Of a DNA stretch of 64,000 nt, positions 21,578 through 28,756 are shown in pieces (the first letter of the stretch is position 1; every line of letters begins with the position of its first letter). The translations under genes were made by a program, and so were the position numbers. The DNA is from Bacilli bacterium (GTDB lineage: Bacteria > Bacillota_I > Bacilli_A > RFN20 > CAG-826), in NCBI GenBank assembly GCA_024399115.1, contig JAKSHZ010000003.1, positions 62,001-126,000 of the forward strand. The letters run 5' to 3'. Under the pieces are notes generated by a model. The model made no database searches. It had not been told where the DNA came from and was given only the letters and a program-made list of their open reading frames with translations.

Positions 21578-22504
21578 TTATCTTAAAGATATAAAACATT
21601 CCTTTACAAAAAATTCTATTAAATCTTCTGATCTATCCTCGTAATATTCTAAGAGTAATGTTTTATATTCTTTTATTTTTTCTACTGGAACCACCATTAA
21701 GCCAACACCATGACTAATCAAAAAATGATTTCCAAAAATTACTGCAGTTCGTTTATTTCCATCAATAAAAGTTTGCGTTTTCATCGTATATGCGATTAAT
21801 CTAGCAGCTTTTGTTGGGAGGTCGAACTTAGCGTTATTTATAATATATTCAATATCTTCTTTAACTTTGAACTCAAAAGGAATTGGAGGGATATAAGAAG
21901 AACCTCCGATTGTGACTGTTGTTGATCTAATCTTTCCTGCATTATATGAAATTCCTTCTTCGACCAAAGCATTAATTTGGCACAATAAGGCATAATTAGT
22001 AGGACAGCATTCTACATCGTAGTCCATAATAAATTCCCAAGCATGTTTCAAATTGATAATTTTTTGAACATCAAGAGTAGACATATCACGGACTTTACCT
22101 TCGTTAACAATGGTCTCGGTATCCGAATAAGTCGTAGCAACACCCTCAAGAATAGATTGTTTATAAATAGAATCGACTAGATTTCTGCGCGCTAAATCAA
22201 TATTTAATAATATTTCATCTTCAATTTCTTTATCTGTGTCAGGAAAATCTCTTAATTCTTTTTCTAATTCTTTAAGCCTTTTCTTTAATTCTTTTACTTT
22301 TATATTGTTACTCAAAATAAGGTTATATAGTTCATCACTATATTCTCCGACATATTTTGTTTGAAGAATTCCACTATTTCTAAAATGAACATAAATATAT
22401 TTCTTATTTTCTTTTTGACGAATTTCAACTGATCCATAGAATAAATTATCGATGGTAGTTTTAATTGTTTCTATTTGATTTTTAAGTGCTAATAAATTAT
22501 CCAT
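21578..22504 (-). CDS. Fic-domain protein with Gln in place of the motif His
   Basis: Fic proteins transfer AMP or another nucleotide moiety to target proteins. The start is ATG 22504, directly behind GGAGG; an earlier in-frame ATG at 22525 has no ribosome site. Residues 60-90 form a charged coiled coil. QSILEG (near residues 116-121) resembles the inhibitory-helix motif of autoinhibited Fic proteins. The Fic loop reads QTFIDGNKRTA (residues 244-254): the DGNKR anion site is intact, but the catalytic His of HxFxDGN is Gln. It may have lost or changed chemistry, or belong to a Doc/Fic branch with another base. Two 35-bp repeats upstream suggest autoregulation. Confidence 0.82.
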   Translation of the reverse strand: MDNLLALKNQIETIKTTIDNLFYGSVEIRQKENKKYIYVHFRNSGILQTKYVGEYSDELYNLILSNNIKVKELKKRLKELEKELRDFPDTDKEIEDEILLNIDLARRNLVDSIYKQSILEGVATTYSDTETIVNEGKVRDMSTLDVQKIINLKHAWEFIMDYDVECCPTNYALLCQINALVEEGISYNAGKIRSTTVTIGGSSYIPPIPFEFKVKEDIEYIINNAKFDLPTKAARLIAYTMKTQTFIDGNKRTAVIFGNHFLISHGVGLMVVPVEKIKEYKTLLLEYYEDRSEDLIEFFVKECFISLR

Positions 22505-22515
22505 AGATACCTCCG

Positions 22516-22605
22516 TGTGAAACATTTTTAAGTATTTTGTTACACATATACTATCATGCTTCTATATAAATGTGAAACATTTTTCTGGCTTTTGTTACAC
22601 ATATA
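22516..22605. repeat. Two 35-bp direct repeats upstream of the Fic gene
   Basis: Copies at 22516-22550 and 22571-22605 share TGTGAAACATTTTT, a 6-7 base variable core and TTTGTTACACATATA, 55 bases apart. Each copy is itself an imperfect inverted repeat (TGTGAAACA / TGTTACACA). They cover the likely promoter, so they look like operators. Confidence 0.7.
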
Positions 22606-22619
22606 GATTTCATTAAAAA

Positions 22620-22658
22620 TCCCCTAACTTTGTACCGATTTGGTCCAATTTTAGGGGA
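22620..22658 (-). terminator. Rho-independent terminator of the feo operon
   Basis: TCCCCTAA and TTAGGGGA close a 23-base partly paired loop, followed by TTTTT on the minus strand. Confidence 0.75.
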
Positions 22659-22682
22659 CATATTTAGATAAATAAATTTATC

Positions 22683-22853
22683 TTAATTTTTGAACTTTTT
22701 ATGATATTCCTTTAAAAGTTTTTTACTTCGGTTGTGGCAACAAGAACATTCATCCAATGGCTTATGTTTAATTCGTTTATAGATTCTTATGCCAAACACA
22801 GTTCCAACAAATGCAATAATTGCTAATATTAGGAAAACTTCATATATTTGCAT
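22683..22853 (-). CDS. FeoB-associated Cys-rich membrane protein, 56 aa
   Basis: Small protein starting MQIYEVFLILAIIAF at ATG 22853, eleven bases after feoB. One N-terminal membrane helix (residues 5-24) is followed by a basic stretch (RIYKRIKHK) and a Cys cluster, CSCCHNR, near residue 36. This is the layout of the small Cys-rich proteins found next to FeoB in Firmicutes; they are thought to assist ferrous iron uptake. It is the last gene before the operon terminator. Confidence 0.85.
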   Translation of the reverse strand: MQIYEVFLILAIIAFVGTVFGIRIYKRIKHKPLDECSCCHNRSKKLLKEYHKKFKN

Positions 22854-22864
22854 GGATTTCTCCT

Positions 22865-25174
22865 TTATGCCAATTCGTTATTAGCTGGATGTGATTTGTT
22901 GTACTTATAGATTACAAATCCAACAATGAAAGCTACAAAGATAGCTATAAACATAGTCCACCACCATGTGCAGATTACATAAACTAGACTTGATACAATT
23001 AATGAAGTAACAATCCAGAATAAGAGAGTCCATTTGAACTGTCCTTTTATGCTTTCTGATTTTGCAGTGGCAACTGCAGCAAAGCAAGGAATTGTAGTCA
23101 TGTTAAATGCGATGAAGGCTAATAGACCAGGAACTGTAATACCTGTTGCTTGAATCATTGAAATAGTAGATGAGATACCTGATTCATCTCCGATAATAGC
23201 TCCTGGATTACCGCTTAAAGCACCTGATGCAATTAAGCTAGCAGCTAATACACCGAATGTAGCAATTACGTTTTCTTTTGCAATTAAACCTGTAATAGCG
23301 GCAACTACAAACACCCAACCATATTTACCTAATTGAGAACCAAATCCTAAAGGAGTGAAAATTGGTTGAATAAATGAACCAATACTATGAAGAATTGATT
23401 CGGAAATGTTGTAGCCAACGAATTCTCCGCTTCCGTCATACAATTCGCTGCACATACTGAAATTCCATTTAAATGAAGATAAGAACCAAATAACAATTGT
23501 GGAAGCAAGGATAATTGTGAAAGCTTTTTTAATGAAGTGTTTCAATTTATCCCACAAATGGATCATTAAACTCTTAAATTGAGGCAAATGATATGAAGGG
23601 AGTTCCATAATAAATGGAGATACTTTTCCACGCTTTGTAGTGTTTCTCATTATGATAACAGTAACGATCGCAGTAACCATTCCTAAAATGTACATGGAGT
23701 AAGTAATTAAATCTGCATTACCAACATTAAAGAATTCAACGATTGCACCAGCAATAGCTGTAAGAATAGGGAGTTTAGCACCGCAAGAGAAGAAAGGAAT
23801 AACTTTAATAGTTGCGTCTTTTTCTTGCTCGCTTGCTAAGGTTCTAGTATTGATCATTGCAGGAACAGAGCATCCAAAACCCATAATCATTGGCATGAAA
23901 GCTCTACCTGATAAGCCAAATTTTCTAAAAATTCTATCTAAAATAAATGCAACACGAGCCATATAGCCGCTGTCTTCTAAAATGGCAAAGAATAAGAATA
24001 ACAACAATATTTGAGGGATAAAACTAGCGACCGCAAATAAGCCACCCAATGCTCCGTCAACAACAAAGCCTTGAATCCAGTTAGGAGCATTGCTCAATCC
24101 TTCTGCTACTAAATCACTTAACAAATCAGTGGTATTGGTAACTAAACTTTGCAAAAATACGCCAGGAGAAGCAATTCCTGTTTCTGACCATATCAATCCT
24201 TCGTAAGCGGTGCCAGCGAAACTTGGAGTTACATTTTCAAATAACCTACCTAAGAAAAATAAGTTTTCACTAAATACCAAATGGAATATAACAAATAAGA
24301 TAGCTAAGAAAATAGGAATACCAGCCCATTTATTTGTCAAAACTTTATCAATTTTGTCAGATTTTGTAAGTTTCTCATCGCTACTCTTTTGGTTTGAAGA
24401 GTTAGCTACAACATCTTTAAATGATTCTGAAATATAGTTATATCTCGCATCAGCAATCAATGCTTCAAAATCATTTCCAAACATTTCGTCATTAAATGTT
24501 TTTTCAAACTCATTAACCATAGGTAATAATGAAGCATGCATTTCCACTTCGATTTCATCTTTTTCAATTAATTTAATCGCGTGGAATAATGGATTAACTA
24601 CATTCATTCCTTTATAAGCAATCTTAATATCGCCTATTAAATGAAGTAAGTCATTATTCTTAATTACTGTTTTTCCATCTCTTTTTTTATTTGAAACTTC
24701 TATAGCCCTACTCATAAGGAGATCAATGCCTTCTTCTTTTAAAGCAGAAATTTCAACAACTGGAACTCCTAATTCTTTTTCAAGTTTTTTGGAATCGATA
24801 TTTTGACCTCTTTTTTTGACTTCATCCATCATGTTTAAAGCGATAATCATTGGAACATCGATTTCAAGAGCTTGAGTTGTTAAATATAAATTACGTTCCA
24901 AATTAGTTGCGTCGATAATATTAATCACGCAATCTGGATGTTCATCTAAAATGTAGTTTCTAGAAACTACTTCTTCGCTAGTATAAGGACTTAAGGAATA
25001 AATACCAGGTAAATCGATAATCTCAACTTGTTCACTACCTTTTTTATAAACACCTGTTCTTTTTTCTACAGTAACACCTGGCCAGTTACCAACATGTGCT
25101 GTGCTACCTGTGAGTGAGTTATATAAAGTGGTTTTACCGCAGTTTGGATTACCTAATAATGCAAATGTTTTCAT
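22865..25174 (-). CDS. feoB: FeoB, ferrous iron transporter
   Basis: Inner-membrane Fe(II) importer with a cytoplasmic GTPase domain. G1 is GNPNCGKTT (residues 8-16), G3 DLPGIYSLSPYTSEE and G4 NMMD, followed by the helical spacer domain to about residue 270. From about residue 285 there are roughly ten membrane segments, with the conserved gate motifs GFGCSVPAM and FFSCGAKLPI bearing Cys. Length 769 is normal. The start overlaps the feoA stop by four bases, so the two are translationally coupled. Confidence 0.95.
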   Translation of the reverse strand: MKTFALLGNPNCGKTTLYNSLTGSTAHVGNWPGVTVEKRTGVYKKGSEQVEIIDLPGIYSLSPYTSEEVVSRNYILDEHPDCVINIIDATNLERNLYLTTQALEIDVPMIIALNMMDEVKKRGQNIDSKKLEKELGVPVVEISALKEEGIDLLMSRAIEVSNKKRDGKTVIKNNDLLHLIGDIKIAYKGMNVVNPLFHAIKLIEKDEIEVEMHASLLPMVNEFEKTFNDEMFGNDFEALIADARYNYISESFKDVVANSSNQKSSDEKLTKSDKIDKVLTNKWAGIPIFLAILFVIFHLVFSENLFFLGRLFENVTPSFAGTAYEGLIWSETGIASPGVFLQSLVTNTTDLLSDLVAEGLSNAPNWIQGFVVDGALGGLFAVASFIPQILLLFLFFAILEDSGYMARVAFILDRIFRKFGLSGRAFMPMIMGFGCSVPAMINTRTLASEQEKDATIKVIPFFSCGAKLPILTAIAGAIVEFFNVGNADLITYSMYILGMVTAIVTVIIMRNTTKRGKVSPFIMELPSYHLPQFKSLMIHLWDKLKHFIKKAFTIILASTIVIWFLSSFKWNFSMCSELYDGSGEFVGYNISESILHSIGSFIQPIFTPLGFGSQLGKYGWVFVVAAITGLIAKENVIATFGVLAASLIASGALSGNPGAIIGDESGISSTISMIQATGITVPGLLAFIAFNMTTIPCFAAVATAKSESIKGQFKWTLLFWIVTSLIVSSLVYVICTWWWTMFIAIFVAFIVGFVIYKYNKSHPANNELA

Positions 25175-25413
25175 TGATTAGATTCCTCCATTTCTAAAGT
25201 GACTAGGCTTGCTTCTGATTTACGAAGTGTTAGTTCGTATCCTCTGATATTTACTTCTATCGGATCTCCTAAGGGTGCCTTTTTACGTAAAGTCACTACC
25301 GCTCCTGGAGTAACGCCCATATCAAATAGTCTGCGTCTAAGTTTTCCTTCTCCCTCTACTTTTTTGATTTGGCCAGTCTCGCCAATCTGAAAATCAACTA
25401 GTTTTTTTAACAT
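25171..25413 (-). CDS. feoA: FeoA, iron transport accessory protein
   Basis: SH3-like cytoplasmic protein of 80 residues that works with FeoB. The pattern RRRLFDMGVTPGAVVTLRKKAPLGDPIEV is diagnostic. It overlaps feoB by four bases and lies ten bases after a second, shorter feoA gene. Confidence 0.93.
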   Translation of the reverse strand: MLKKLVDFQIGETGQIKKVEGEGKLRRRLFDMGVTPGAVVTLRKKAPLGDPIEVNIRGYELTLRKSEASLVTLEMEESNQ

Positions 25414-25423
25414 ATCCTACCTC

Positions 25424-25636
25424 CTATGCAACTAGAATTTTTGATGCTGTTATTTTATCTAATGCTAATCTCACATTCTTAACTAAGCAGATTGCGTTAC
25501 CACCATTTACACTTAAAAGAGATATAGTCCCATTTGGTAAAATTCCAAGATCCTCTAAATGCTTTTTAAGTTTTTCATCTGCTAAAATTTTAACGATTTT
25601 AAATTCTTGATTAGTTGGTGCATAAATAAGTAACAT
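25424..25636 (-). CDS. feoA: Second FeoA-domain protein
   Basis: Divergent FeoA paralogue of 70 residues and first gene of the feo operon. KHLEDLGILPNGTISLLSVNGGNAICLVKNVRLALD follows the FeoA pattern (LxxLG..PG..) with the typical turn, but lacks the usual DPIEV segment. Tandem feoA genes before feoB occur in several Firmicutes. Confidence 0.88.
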   Translation of the reverse strand: MLLIYAPTNQEFKIVKILADEKLKKHLEDLGILPNGTISLLSVNGGNAICLVKNVRLALDKITASKILVA

Positions 25637-25648
25637 CTTTTACCTCCA

Positions 25649-25790
25649 GTTAGAATTTGCTAACCATATTAATAAAAAAATAAATTTTTAGTTTAGTTAG
25701 CCATTACTAACTGTATAATATTTTCAATTCGTGTTGATAAAAAATCAAGAAAAAGATTAAAATAAGTTTGAAAAGACTAACTAACTATCT
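25649..25790. promoter_or_regulatory. Divergent feo/dtxR control region with GTTAG operators
   Basis: Inverted elements AGTTAG-AATTTG-CTAAC (about 25649-25666) and GTTAG-CCATTA-CTAAC (about 25697-25712), plus a GACTAACTAAC stretch (about 25775), resemble half-sites of DtxR/MntR-type boxes. The second lies right after a minus-strand TTATCA-17-TATACA promoter for feoA. A plus-strand TTGATA (25734-25739) with TAAAAT (25758-25763) would drive the repressor gene, with the third element at its start site. Confidence 0.6.
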
Positions 25791-25793
25791 ACT

Positions 25794-26159
25794 ATGTATA
25801 ACAAAAAAGAATCCACAGAAGACTACTTAGAAAATATCTTAATGGCCCAAAAAGAATTAGGCCCTATAAGAGCTATTGAGCTTGCTAAATATATAGGTTT
25901 TACTAAGGCAAGTGTGTCTGTCGCGCTAAAAAAGCTTAAAGAACAAGAATCAATTACGGTTGATCAAGACACTGGCATTATTAATCTAACTGAAAAAGGT
26001 AGAGCACTAGCGGAAAAAACTTTCGAAAGACACACAATCCTAACTAAAAGTTTGATTTGTTTAGGCGTTAATCCTGTTATTGCAGAACGCGATGCTTGTA
26101 AGGTTGAACATTTGTTAAGCGAAGAATCATTTGAAGCTATTAAGAACCATATTAAGTAG
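25794..26159 (+). CDS. DtxR/MntR-family metal-dependent repressor
   Basis: Winged-helix regulator of metal uptake, divergent from feoAAB and presumably its iron-responsive repressor. The DNA-binding helix-turn-helix is IRAIELAKYIGFTKASVSVAL (residues 22-42) and the metal/dimer region is ERDACKVEHLLSEESFEAI, the DtxR-type site. At 121 residues it ends after the dimerisation domain without a C-terminal SH3/FeoA-like domain. No clear ribosome site precedes the ATG, so the message may have a very short leader. Confidence 0.85.
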   Translation: MYNKKESTEDYLENILMAQKELGPIRAIELAKYIGFTKASVSVALKKLKEQESITVDQDTGIINLTEKGRALAEKTFERHTILTKSLICLGVNPVIAERDACKVEHLLSEESFEAIKNHIK

Positions 26160-26202
26160 CATTTAATTTTTTAAAAACCTTTTATATCACTTAAAAATTT
26201 AA

Positions 26203-26233
26203 AAATACGATACTTAAGTATCGTATTTATTTT
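26203..26233 (+). terminator. Rho-independent terminator after the dtxR-type gene
   Basis: A perfect 26-base palindrome (26203-26228, centre ACTTAAGT) with flanking A and T runs; works in either direction. Confidence 0.85.
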
Positions 26234-26274
26234 TGTGTGCCATTCGGGAATAATATACAAAGTAGTAAGTACTA

Positions 26275-26293
26275 CTTAATACATTAAAGAGTT
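26275..26293. repeat. 19-bp direct repeat, left copy
   Basis: CTTAATACATTAAAGAGTT, identical to 27862-27880. The core TTAATACATTAA is nearly palindromic. An inverted repeat AAGTAGTA / TACTACTT (about 26260-26277) overlaps this copy. The two copies bracket the toxin-antitoxin and XRE genes. Confidence 0.8.
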
Positions 26294-26314
26294 AACAAGG
26301 AATATATTAATAAA

Positions 26315-26419
26315 TCACTTGATAAAAATAAGTTCGTCTTCTTTATAGTCTAAAGCATAACCATATTCATCTGCTTCAACAAGAACAAATCCGTCTTTAA
26401 TATTGTCGGCATATAACAT
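26315..26419 (-). CDS. Truncated DUF4926-like antitoxin, 34 aa
   Basis: Small frame MLYADNIKDGFVLVEADEYG... ending in DELIFIK and TGA. It aligns with the C-terminal half of the 68-aa protein upstream (GYALVEIEDYD...DDLLLIKN), so it is probably a shortened duplicate of the antitoxin, with the N-terminal half lost. The ribosome site is weak (AAGAG). It may be a pseudogene or a solitary small antitoxin. Confidence 0.5.
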   Translation of the reverse strand: MLYADNIKDGFVLVEADEYGYALDYKEDELIFIK

Positions 26420-26452
26420 AATTATCGCTCTTTTCAGTAGCAGTATCGCGTT

Positions 26453-26659
26453 TTAGTTTTTGATTAAAAGCAAATCGTCGATTTTATAGTCAAAAACTGT
26501 ATCGTAATCCTCGATTTCCACTAATGCATAGCCTCCAAAAGCAAAGAGATCACAAACTAACACAATGGTACCTTTTTTAATAACACACTCATTATCATGA
26601 TACTCAAACTTTTTATCGTACTTTGTATAACATAAAGATCCCATTTTTATTTTTTCCAT
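26453..26659 (-). CDS. DUF4926-like small protein, putative antitoxin
   Basis: Protein of 68 residues with an SH3-like pattern: KKGTIVLVCDLFAFGGYALVEIED...DYKIDDLLLIKN, which resembles DUF4926 (KGtvGtVVEi..gyeVEF...DDLLL). It overlaps the 3' end of the 177-aa gene by 13 bases. From what I know of the families, DUF4926 genes often follow DUF6883 toxin-like genes, so immunity or antitoxin function is a fair inference. Confidence 0.6.
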   Translation of the reverse strand: MEKIKMGSLCYTKYDKKFEYHDNECVIKKGTIVLVCDLFAFGGYALVEIEDYDTVFDYKIDDLLLIKN

Positions 26660-27180
26660 AACTTATCGCCTCCTGGAATTAACGTAACAAAACAAATTTT
26701 CAAGTTTTTTTCTAATCTCCATATTGTTTTAACCAAGTGTCCTTTTAGAATTGTTTTAGCTTCAACAAGCATTTCGCCACAAGAAAATCTTGAAAAACAA
26801 ATAGAATCGCGCTTGGTATAAATACAAATATCATAGAAAAGTTCATGTGGTCTATATTCAGAATATCCTAAGCATTTAAGAAACTTAGACTTATCATTTT
26901 TTTCACGAAAAGTTAATAGATAATTCATTTTATTATGGTCATATGCAGGTTCATCGATATCATCGACAACAGCTCGAATAAAACGATTACAATATTCTTT
27001 CTCGTGAACCCCTTGAACTGGAAAATGAAATTTTCTTAAAGCGTTCTGCCCGTACCATTCATATGAAGACATTGCGCTATTATCATATGACCTCATATTT
27101 TGTTTTTCTCGATCTGTATATTCACCATTTCGCGAATCATAAAGTTGCATGTGATTTCCGCCACCACGTTTTAATGGCAT
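26647..27180 (-). CDS. DUF6883-like putative toxin nuclease, 177 aa
   Basis: Cytoplasmic protein whose C-terminal 100 residues follow the DUF6883/BECR-fold pattern: KMNYLLTFREKNDKSKFLKCLGYS, then a helix, then GHLVKTIWRLEKNLKICFVTLIPG, comparable to LLN..HP.GK.KA.FF...LG and VRTVWIIE....RLVT.YP. BECR proteins are RNases in toxin systems. The N-terminal 70 residues are polar and rich in Tyr, Asn and Arg. ATG 27180 overlaps a 13-codon upstream frame; an internal ATG (residue 11) has GGTGGCGG before it and is an alternative start. Assignment is by pattern only. Confidence 0.5.
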   Translation of the reverse strand: MPLKRGGGNHMQLYDSRNGEYTDREKQNMRSYDNSAMSSYEWYGQNALRKFHFPVQGVHEKEYCNRFIRAVVDDIDEPAYDHNKMNYLLTFREKNDKSKFLKCLGYSEYRPHELFYDICIYTKRDSICFSRFSCGEMLVEAKTILKGHLVKTIWRLEKNLKICFVTLIPGGDKLWKK

Positions 27181-27212
27181 ATTGCACCATTAGTATAATT
27201 GTTTAGTAGCAT
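27171..27212 (-). CDS. 13-aa upstream frame in the toxin leader
   Basis: MLLNNYTNGAICH, stop TAA, overlaps the start codon of the toxin-like gene. It has the best ribosome site nearby, GGAAGGAG five bases ahead, better than that of the toxin. It could couple or limit toxin translation. Its start codon lies inside the hairpin arm at 27205-27215. Confidence 0.45.
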   Translation of the reverse strand: MLLNNYTNGAICH

Positions 27213-27297
27213 ATCGTACTCCTTCCACACGTTCTTCGTGCTATAAACGATGAGATATGCTACTATATACATGCTCAGATGTGCTTCAGCATATCTC
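27205..27297 (-). promoter_or_regulatory. Three-arm alternative hairpin in the toxin leader
   Basis: In minus-strand RNA order: arm A GAGATATGCT (27297-27288), arm B TAGTAGCATATCTC (27265-27252), arm C GATATGCTACT (27215-27205). B pairs with A over 10 bp or with C over 11 bp, not both. B:C holds the ATG of the 13-aa frame in the stem and its ribosome site in the loop; A:B frees them. The same half-sites could be a DNA operator for the XRE protein. Confidence 0.55.
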
Positions 27298-27341
27298 TAA
27301 TCGTGACCACTGCAATGGTTGCGATTTTTTAGTTATCAAAA

Positions 27342-27704
27342 TTAATTTCTAAATTCATTCAATCTTTTTTTCAATTCCTCCAACATTTTTTCTTTTTCCT
27401 CGCCTTCAAATAAATTGTTAATCATGTTTGTAAAACAATATTCAATATCAGATAAAGAAATTTTCTTTGATGAAGGTGTTTCGAAATATGAAGTATTTAG
27501 TTCTTCCACTTCTTTATCGTTTAAATTATAAATGGAAGGTATTTTGGTTCTCCAATCGCTCGGTATTTCTCTATCCCCATGTTCTACGGAGGATATGTAA
27601 GCAATAGAGACGCCTAATAATTTAGCTGCCTCAGTTATACTCTGTTTTCTTGTTTTTCTTAAATTTGAGAAATAAATTCCAAATGGCGTGTAAGCTTTAT
27701 TCAT
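27342..27704 (-). CDS. XRE-family HTH regulator, 120 aa
   Basis: Small DNA-binding protein with an N-terminal helix-turn-helix: SITEAAKLLGVSIAYISSVEHGDREIPSDW (residues 18-47). The C-terminal 50 residues are a charged helix (EGEEKEKMLEELKKRLNEF) suited to dimerisation. It is followed by the toxin leader, so it is a candidate controller of the toxin pair. Two 20-bp repeats directly upstream suggest autoregulation. Confidence 0.82.
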   Translation of the reverse strand: MNKAYTPFGIYFSNLRKTRKQSITEAAKLLGVSIAYISSVEHGDREIPSDWRTKIPSIYNLNDKEVEELNTSYFETPSSKKISLSDIEYCFTNMINNLFEGEEKEKMLEELKKRLNEFRN

Positions 27705-27733
27705 AATAATTTCCTCAATAACATTGAAACATA

Positions 27734-27777
27734 TTTCACAATGTTTGTAAAATTATTTTTCACATTTTTTGTAAAAT
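27734..27777. repeat. Two 20-bp direct repeats upstream of the XRE gene
   Basis: TTTCACAATGTTTGTAAAAT (27734-27753) and TTTCACATTTTTTGTAAAAT (27758-27777) repeat with a 24-base period. Likely XRE operators over its promoter. Confidence 0.7.
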
Positions 27778-27793
27778 ATAAAATTACAGTAAT

Positions 27794-27821
27794 AAAAACG
27801 ACCCGATTGTGTTCGAGTCGT
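27794..27821 (-). terminator. Rho-independent terminator of the 30435-27880 operon
   Basis: ACGACTCGA, 6-base loop, TCGGGTCGT followed by TTTT on the minus strand. Confidence 0.78.
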
Positions 27822-27861
27822 CTGATTAATCGATGTGTGCAATTTGCCGTTAATATAACTG

Positions 27862-27880
27862 CTTAATACATTAAAGAGTT
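27862..27880. repeat. 19-bp direct repeat, right copy
   Basis: CTTAATACATTAAAGAGTT, identical to 26275-26293; it abuts the stop codon of the pRiA4b-like gene. Confidence 0.8.
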
Positions 27881-28755
27881 TATTTTAAAGGGATATTAGT
27901 TAGTCTTTTTTTGTATTCGCTGTCATCAAAATCAATATGTTTTGTTTCTAAATCAAAAATATAAGTAATCAAAACAGCGGCAATTGCTTCCTTTGCCTTC
28001 CCTTCACCATGAACTTTTTTAATTTTTTCAAATATTTTTTTAACATAATCTAATGCATTAATTTGTTCATCTACCGCTTCCAAAATAGCTTTTTTAAGTC
28101 GTGGATTATATGACTCAGTATAATCATCCAAACAAACGCAATTTTGTTCAATATATTCTTTTTCACCAGAAAGGACTTCGTCATAATTAAATCTAAAGTC
28201 GTCATTCAATGTATCGTTTATTTCGTCGATGTCTAGTGGATTATCAAACTCACTATACTTATCAATAGAAACATTCCAAGGTTTATATATGCCTTTTTCT
28301 TCATCCTCGCCATCGAAATCTGGATCAATTTCATTATTAAAATAAGAATATAAGGAACCAATATTGTCTTCCCAGATTCCCTGACCTGCTCCTTCTAGTA
28401 AAATTAAATTCTTATTTGATTTAATTTCAACATATTTTTTATATCGCTTACAAGAAAAATCCCAGCCATCTCCTGTATCATATTCAAAATCAAAACTATC
28501 AGGTAAATCATTAAGATGATAGTTCCTTAAATACTTATATCCATCACGAGGTTCCTCCATAAATGGCGCCATAACATAATGAATTTCTCTTCTCTTACAA
28601 GTAATCAAAAAGCAATGTTCAAACACCGCTCCAACAGCAGTCCCTAATTCAACAGAAAGTTTGAATAAGTCTGGATTTCCTTTAATCAAAACAACGCGAT
28701 AAAAACGATTTTTAGGCCCATATTTAAAATCAAGTCTAATTTTTGTGTATTGCAT
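27880..28755 (-). CDS. pRiA4b ORF-3-like protein
   Basis: Protein of 291 residues. Residues about 60-150 follow the plasmid pRiA4b ORF-3 family pattern: FDFEYDTGDGWDFSC then LLEGAGQGIWEDNIGSLYSYF, corresponding to YxFGDGWxH and the GxGACPPEDxGG loop, here without the Cys and Pro residues. The family has no settled biochemical role and is common on plasmids and islands. It is the last gene of a three-gene operon with an AbiEi-like protein and a YhcG nuclease. Confidence 0.7.
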   Translation of the reverse strand: MQYTKIRLDFKYGPKNRFYRVVLIKGNPDLFKLSVELGTAVGAVFEHCFLITCKRREIHYVMAPFMEEPRDGYKYLRNYHLNDLPDSFDFEYDTGDGWDFSCKRYKKYVEIKSNKNLILLEGAGQGIWEDNIGSLYSYFNNEIDPDFDGEDEEKGIYKPWNVSIDKYSEFDNPLDIDEINDTLNDDFRFNYDEVLSGEKEYIEQNCVCLDDYTESYNPRLKKAILEAVDEQINALDYVKKIFEKIKKVHGEGKAKEAIAAVLITYIFDLETKHIDFDDSEYKKRLTNIPLK

Positions 28756-28756
28756 A

